Under the pieces are notes generated by a model that was given only the letters and a program-made list of their open reading frames with translations, had not been told where the DNA came from and made no database searches. DNA of 64,000 nucleotides, from contig CM036620.1 of the NCBI GenBank assembly GCA_020746105.1, positions 40,699,206 through 40,763,205 on the forward strand. Reading direction: 5' to 3'. The position numbers and the translations under genes are program-made. Each line of letters starts with the position of its first letter. Position 1 is the stretch's first letter. Source of the stretch: Trogon surrucura (lineage: Eukaryota; Chordata; Aves; Trogoniformes; Trogonidae). Shown piece after piece: positions 62,940 to 64,000 of the stretch.

Positions 62940-64000
62940 ATGAAGGGGGATGGGGTTATAGCTGAGATTGCAGCGGGGCAGTGCTCTAGAAATTATGAGG
63001 ACCGGGTGGCCTCCCATCCCCCTAGGGTGAGATCAGTGTGCTCAGCTTGCTCCCTGAAATGCTTATACACCAATGCACGCAGCATGGGGAATAAGCAGGA
63101 GGAGCTAGAAACCTGGGTTCGGGCAGGAGATTATGATCTGGTGGCAATTACAGAGACATGGTGGGACAGCTCACATGACTGGAATGTGGTCATGGGTGGC
63201 TATGTCCTTTTCAGGAAAGACAGGCCAGCCAGGCGAGGTGGTGGAGTCGCTCTTTACGTGAAAGAGCAACTACAATGTCTTGAACAGCATCCAGGCATGG
63301 ATGAGGAGGAGCAAGTTGAGAGTGTATGGGTTAGAATTAAGGGGCAGGCTGGCAGGAGAGATACTGTCGTGGGTGTCTATTACAGGCCACCAGATCAGGG
63401 TGAGGAAGTTGATGAGGCCTTCTACAGGCAGCTGAGAGCGGTCTCACAATCACAGGCCCTGGTTGTCGTGGGGGATTTTAACTTCCCTGATATTTGCTGG
63501 AAGGACAACTCAGCCAGCCAGCCACAGTCCAGGAGGTTCCTCCAGTGCATCGATGATCATTTTCTGATGCAAATGGTGGAGGAGCCGACTAGGAGAGGAG
63601 CACTGCTGGACCTCATCCTCGCTAACAAGGAGGATCTGGTTGAAGCAGTAAAGGTTGAGGGCTGCCTTGGCTTCAGTGACCATGAAATTGTGGAGTTCAG
63701 GATCTCATGTAGCAGAAACAAAATAGCAAGCAGAATTGCAACCCTGGACTTTGCCAAGGCAAACTTTGGATTTTTCAAGCAATTACTCAAGAAAATCCCA
63801 TGGGCAAGGCTGTTTGAAGGTAAAGGGGCCCAAGATAGTTGGTTAGCGTTCAGGGACTGCTTCTACCGTGCTCAAGATCAGAGCATCCCGACACGTAGGA
63901 AGTCAAGGAAGGGAGCCAGGAGACCTGCGTGGCTAAACAGGGATCTGCTGGGTAAGCTCAAGGGCAAGAGGAGAATTTACAGATCTTGGAAGGCAGGGCT
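62940..64000 (+). CDS. CR1 ORF2 polyprotein, 5' part: APE-type endonuclease (partial)
   Basis: Starts at ATG 62940, two bases after the ORF1 stop, and is open for 353 codons to the window edge (hand translation, no stop). ORF2 proteins nick the target DNA and prime reverse transcription there. The apurinic-endonuclease-like fold is recognisable by its blocks in order: YTNARSM (N45), AITETWW (catalytic Glu 72), GGGVALYVKE, VGVYYRPP, VVGDFN (178-181), LLDLILAN (Asp 224) and GFSDHE (246-248, catalytic Asp-His). All the usual residues of these blocks are present. After about residue 295 the linker to the RT begins (SWLAFRDC, then IPTRRKSRKGARRPAWLNRD), collinear with the 5' edge of the truncated copy at 19505. 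The reverse transcriptase itself lies beyond the window. A minus-strand frame at 63557-63790 is its shadow. Confidence 0.93.
   Translation, partial: MKGDGVIAEIAAGQCSRNYEDRVASHPPRVRSVCSACSLKCLYTNARSMGNKQEELETWVRAGDYDLVAITETWWDSSHDWNVVMGGYVLFRKDRPARRGGGVALYVKEQLQCLEQHPGMDEEEQVESVWVRIKGQAGRRDTVVGVYYRPPDQGEEVDEAFYRQLRAVSQSQALVVVGDFNFPDICWKDNSASQPQSRRFLQCIDDHFLMQMVEEPTRRGALLDLILANKEDLVEAVKVEGCLGFSDHEIVEFRISCSRNKIASRIATLDFAKANFGFFKQLLKKIPWARLFEGKGAQDSWLAFRDCFYRAQDQSIPTRRKSRKGARRPAWLNRDLLGKLKGKRRIYRSWKAG

Larger units (their letters stand above)
61545..64000 (+). mobile_element. 5'-complete CR1 LINE, runs off the window
   Basis: This copy has what the others lack: a GC-rich 5' UTR, a full ORF1 and the start of ORF2 with the endonuclease. 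The order 5' UTR (about 61545-61869), ORF1 (61870-62937) and ORF2 (from 62940) is that of a complete CR1. By hand translation neither ORF has a stop or frameshift inside the window. The left limit is approximate: the composition turns from AT-rich to GC-rich between about 61540 and 61575, and I could not identify a target-site duplication. RT, C-terminus and 3' end lie beyond base 64000, so completeness of the whole element is not shown. Intact frames suggest a young copy. Confidence 0.9.

Noticed and set aside
1-64000. CRISPR array, prokaryotic operon, tRNA or rRNA genes
   Set aside because: No regularly spaced repeats, no clustered bacterial-type ORFs and no A-box/B-box pairs were seen; the content is that of a vertebrate genome.

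Overview
The window looks like bird nuclear DNA: AT-rich, non-coding for almost all of its length, with many copies of the Chicken Repeat 1 (CR1) non-LTR retrotransposon and an LTR of a kind I know from avian endogenous retroviruses. CR1 copies are recognised by a shared 3' end (imperfect ATTCTATG octamers, no long poly-A) and by the conserved C-terminal ORF2 text around [16 protein letters not shown] recognise no host protein-coding gene, rRNA or tRNA. The window is therefore intergenic or deep intronic. The bird order cannot be fixed from the sequence.

Layout: 1-10.5 kb is AT-rich DNA without recognisable genes. Between 10.5 and 28.4 kb there are six CR1 copies on both strands. The largest (17431-19508, minus) keeps most of an ORF2 reverse transcriptase with one stop and one frameshift. 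An LTR-like fragment lies near 25.6-25.8 kb. From 28.4 to 46 kb there is AT-rich DNA with a short CR1 stub (33.9 kb), a CR1 tail (41.2-41.8 kb), a doubtful older LINE relic (38.6 kb) and a GC-richer unclassified patch (40.4-40.8 kb). At 46217-46643 sits a solo retroviral LTR on the minus strand, bounded by TG and CA and flanked by an exact 5-bp duplication. From 46.6 to 60.9 kb the DNA is unique, with two exact two-copy tandem duplications and one candidate non-coding exon.

The most notable part is the right edge. An imperfect inverted repeat (60947-61024) is followed by a truncated minus-strand CR1 (61069-61421) and then by the 5' end of a plus-strand CR1 (from about 61.5 kb). That copy has a GC-rich 5' UTR, an intact ORF1 (61870-62937) and an ORF2 that starts 2 nt after the ORF1 stop at 62940. 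By my hand translation ORF2 has no stop through the whole endonuclease domain up to base 64000. Most bird CR1 copies are 5'-truncated, so a 5'-complete copy with both frames open is unusual. In such an element ORF1 would bind the RNA and ORF2 would nick the target and reverse transcribe. Everything else in the window is debris of this LINE family, retroviral LTR sequence, or unique non-coding DNA.
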